Program-made: the position numbers and the translations under genes
The notes under the pieces: model-generated
The model's database searches: none
The model's input: the letters and a program-made list of their open reading frames with translations, nothing else
What the model was told of the DNA's origin: nothing
From: a virus
Length of the DNA stretch: 23,403 nucleotides
Direction: 5' to 3' (one strand)
IMG/VR virus record: IMGVR_UViG_3300044627_002068
Coordinates: 1-23,403 of that record
Shown: positions 22,901 to 23,403 of the stretch, piece after piece
How the letters are laid out: each line of letters opens with the position of its first letter
Numbering within the stretch: position 1 is the stretch's first letter

Positions 22901-23403
22901 CACCAACAGTCATATCAGTTCCGACTGTCCATTCATCTACATAAAAAGTACCGTTCTTTACATATTCATAAATATCAAACGATACTGTCGCACCGACAGT
23001 ATGTGATTTAGCGATAGTATCTCCGTAACCTCTTTCTAACACCGTCACAACACTTGAAGAATCAACTGATGAGCACAAGATTACTTCCTCGGATTGTGTC
23101 CCTTCATCAATAACCACAGTAAAGTAATTACCAGCACCGCCAGACGGAAGGGATGATTTATCAAGCACAGAAAATGTTGAAGATGAGTTTGAAATATTTG
23201 CCTGGAGTTGTGTTGTTAATACAGAGCTATTTAGGTAATCACTACTAGGTTTCTTAATTCTCCACCCAGTGTATATCTCAACCTCAAGGTCTTTAGCCAT
23301 GTATTTACCATATGTAGATGCACTATTAAAAATATTAAACAGTTTTCCAGTATTATCAAGTTTTAAATCAACTGATGCAGTTTCAGAACCACCGATTGGC
23401 AAG
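19941..23403 (-). CDS. Large multidomain tail protein (5'-partial) with PA14, LamG and cupredoxin-like domains
   Basis: At least 1153 codons; the frame is open at the window edge (first full codon TTG 23402), so the N-terminus is missing. In visible numbering: a beta-rich structural region (1-250); a PA14-like domain (about 308-420; VFISYGGVRLYLDDILILD); a LamG/concanavalin-like domain (about 475-765; EWTMEFFGKF, YYVNGVLQD, VDEFAVYDKAL) interrupted at 525-627 by a cupredoxin-like domain with H565, C612, H615, M618; then a hub-like C-terminal region (780-1153) with LGDRIRVTNL. Residues 65-145 and 890-958 look like two copies of one module (shared LER...H...V pattern). PA14 and LamG suggest glycan binding at the host surface. 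Large size and position before the fibre gene fit a central tail-tip protein. Confidence 0.82.
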   Translation of the reverse strand, partial: LPIGGSETASVDLKLDNTGKLFNIFNSASTYGKYMAKDLEVEIYTGWRIKKPSSDYLNSSVLTTQLQANISNSSSTFSVLDKSSLPSGGAGNYFTVVIDEGTQSEEVILCSSVDSSSVVTVLERGYGDTIAKSHTVGATVSFDIYEYVKNGTFYVDEWTVGTDMTVGANLQDWSKFLSERSINYGFFLQNAYVGDAVKNLLMRANFPSADIKKLNTYKQGAKDREAVSLYSFNEQTIDRSGNSIIPSTGLRARFWGMPTNQKNIQSVKDIVADAIDKELSPMDKALGEKSFVSPTLTLLSKSISTSNTSALDISNYSFTGNDSAVYSEYFNGVFDGYYIPTDSGLQKLIVFISYGGVRLYLDDILILDKYQTTTSSTRYESSMVNLSAGVPRKIRIEFFHSFNNSGSASFSISLYKALSGGSDAIVSAAECCTIVPLDAIGSKNSSSTWSTADSYNHRNNGVYINNPKLSQPTGLVSDQTDKSVLLENNAYIRIPYTATNDLSTKNEWTMEFFGKFHAQNVGAAPAPITVTNSGASSYLINGVSNATISMVRGGLYTLQVNATGHPFWIQTSAGAYNAANVVASGIINNGSAVGTITFQVPANAPSTLYYACQHHAAMAGTITITGAANPYESILGDGEYISNWSNSIATSGFEFFNNSVSHGFRLKTVLANSAVVTETVSSNTALSNSSSYHIVSVYDGSDLKYYVNGVLQDTEVIEGTPVSWASKDTTIGGRGASFASGVEVTPPTIRSFYVDEFAVYDKALTSENIKDRYIESAMQPLTQFAFLYGNETSIREIMNDITFADMGRIYIDENDKAKYEHFYRFFEPSIDQHANVQSYFSDSTNITNSNYNVSLQCNKVVIPISSIQTSTNAVQSLWIAPDGSSLATTKLTSNLASNANVAYVSTTLDPVYADTGYIKINSEIIKYISKTATSFNGLERAQYQTTAAAHVADDKVRESRYYDIKFDKAPAYNIKAPFISAILFENPKKVEITKYLPYPYGAEMILSASEDSEVGGLVFLQGTDPLTKYPYATVLSGTAVMMSEQNVQVKEQSASLADSIKKYGVKDVTIQSPFITDSVHAKKLADFIIEKTQIPVPIINLDVTAMPKIQLGDRIRVTNLSALDITNTDYWVISHNTTIGDNVSQNLVLRKVS

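Overview
The window is a gene-dense segment of a tailed-phage genome. Every supported gene lies on the minus strand, so transcription runs from high to low coordinates. It is AT-rich by eye. Genes are packed with ATGA, GTGA or TAATG overlaps, mostly with clear AGGAG-type ribosome sites, and GTG and TTG starts are used. No gene-free stretch exceeds about 60 bases. A WhiB-like iron-sulphur protein (four cysteines in the WhiB spacing) points to an actinobacterial host. Combined with the low GC, this suggests a phage of low-GC Actinobacteria, for example freshwater lineages; that host guess is inference. No integrase, lysis gene, tRNA or CRISPR array is visible.

Layout in the direction of transcription. 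(1) 23403-17489, tail module: a very large multidomain tail protein cut by the window edge (PA14-like domain, and a LamG-like domain with a cupredoxin-like domain inserted), a tail fibre with a C-terminal S74 intramolecular chaperone, a 62-aa protein between 12-bp direct repeats, and a minor tail protein. (2) 17488-17054: a free-standing HNH endonuclease at the boundary. (3) 17001-10948, replication and regulation: metallophosphoesterase, zinc ribbon, MerR-like regulator, a small NLGNYES protein, WhiB-like protein, a possible helicase partner, DnaB-like helicase, a 61-aa protein, DnaG-like primase, a probable ssDNA-binding protein, a terminator-like hairpin, a HAD phosphatase, and a full-length DnaE-type DNA polymerase III alpha subunit with an apparently intact PHP domain. 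(4) 7549-3374: a GT2 glycosyltransferase, a TagD-like nucleotidyltransferase, a RecA/UvsX-like recombinase, a 50-aa protein, a CmoB-like methyltransferase and a GT4-like glycosyltransferase. (5) 3381-1: MazG-like pyrophosphohydrolase, small proteins, a PD-(D/E)XK nuclease, a Cas4-like nuclease, a double zinc-finger protein, a RuvC-like resolvase, an HTH protein and the start of another gene.

The replication genes would form a largely self-sufficient replisome (polymerase, helicase, primase, SSB) with recombination functions (RecA-like, Cas4-like, RuvC-like). The sugar and polyol genes embedded among them look like a glycan- or nucleotide-modifying cassette. The most interesting points are the cupredoxin-like domain with a complete potential type-1 copper ligand set inside the tail LamG domain; two genes each flanked by identical short direct repeats at their junctions; the glycan cassette within the replication/recombination operon; and a zinc knuckle shared by two distant proteins. 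Several small genes and start sites were settled from overlaps and ribosome sites.
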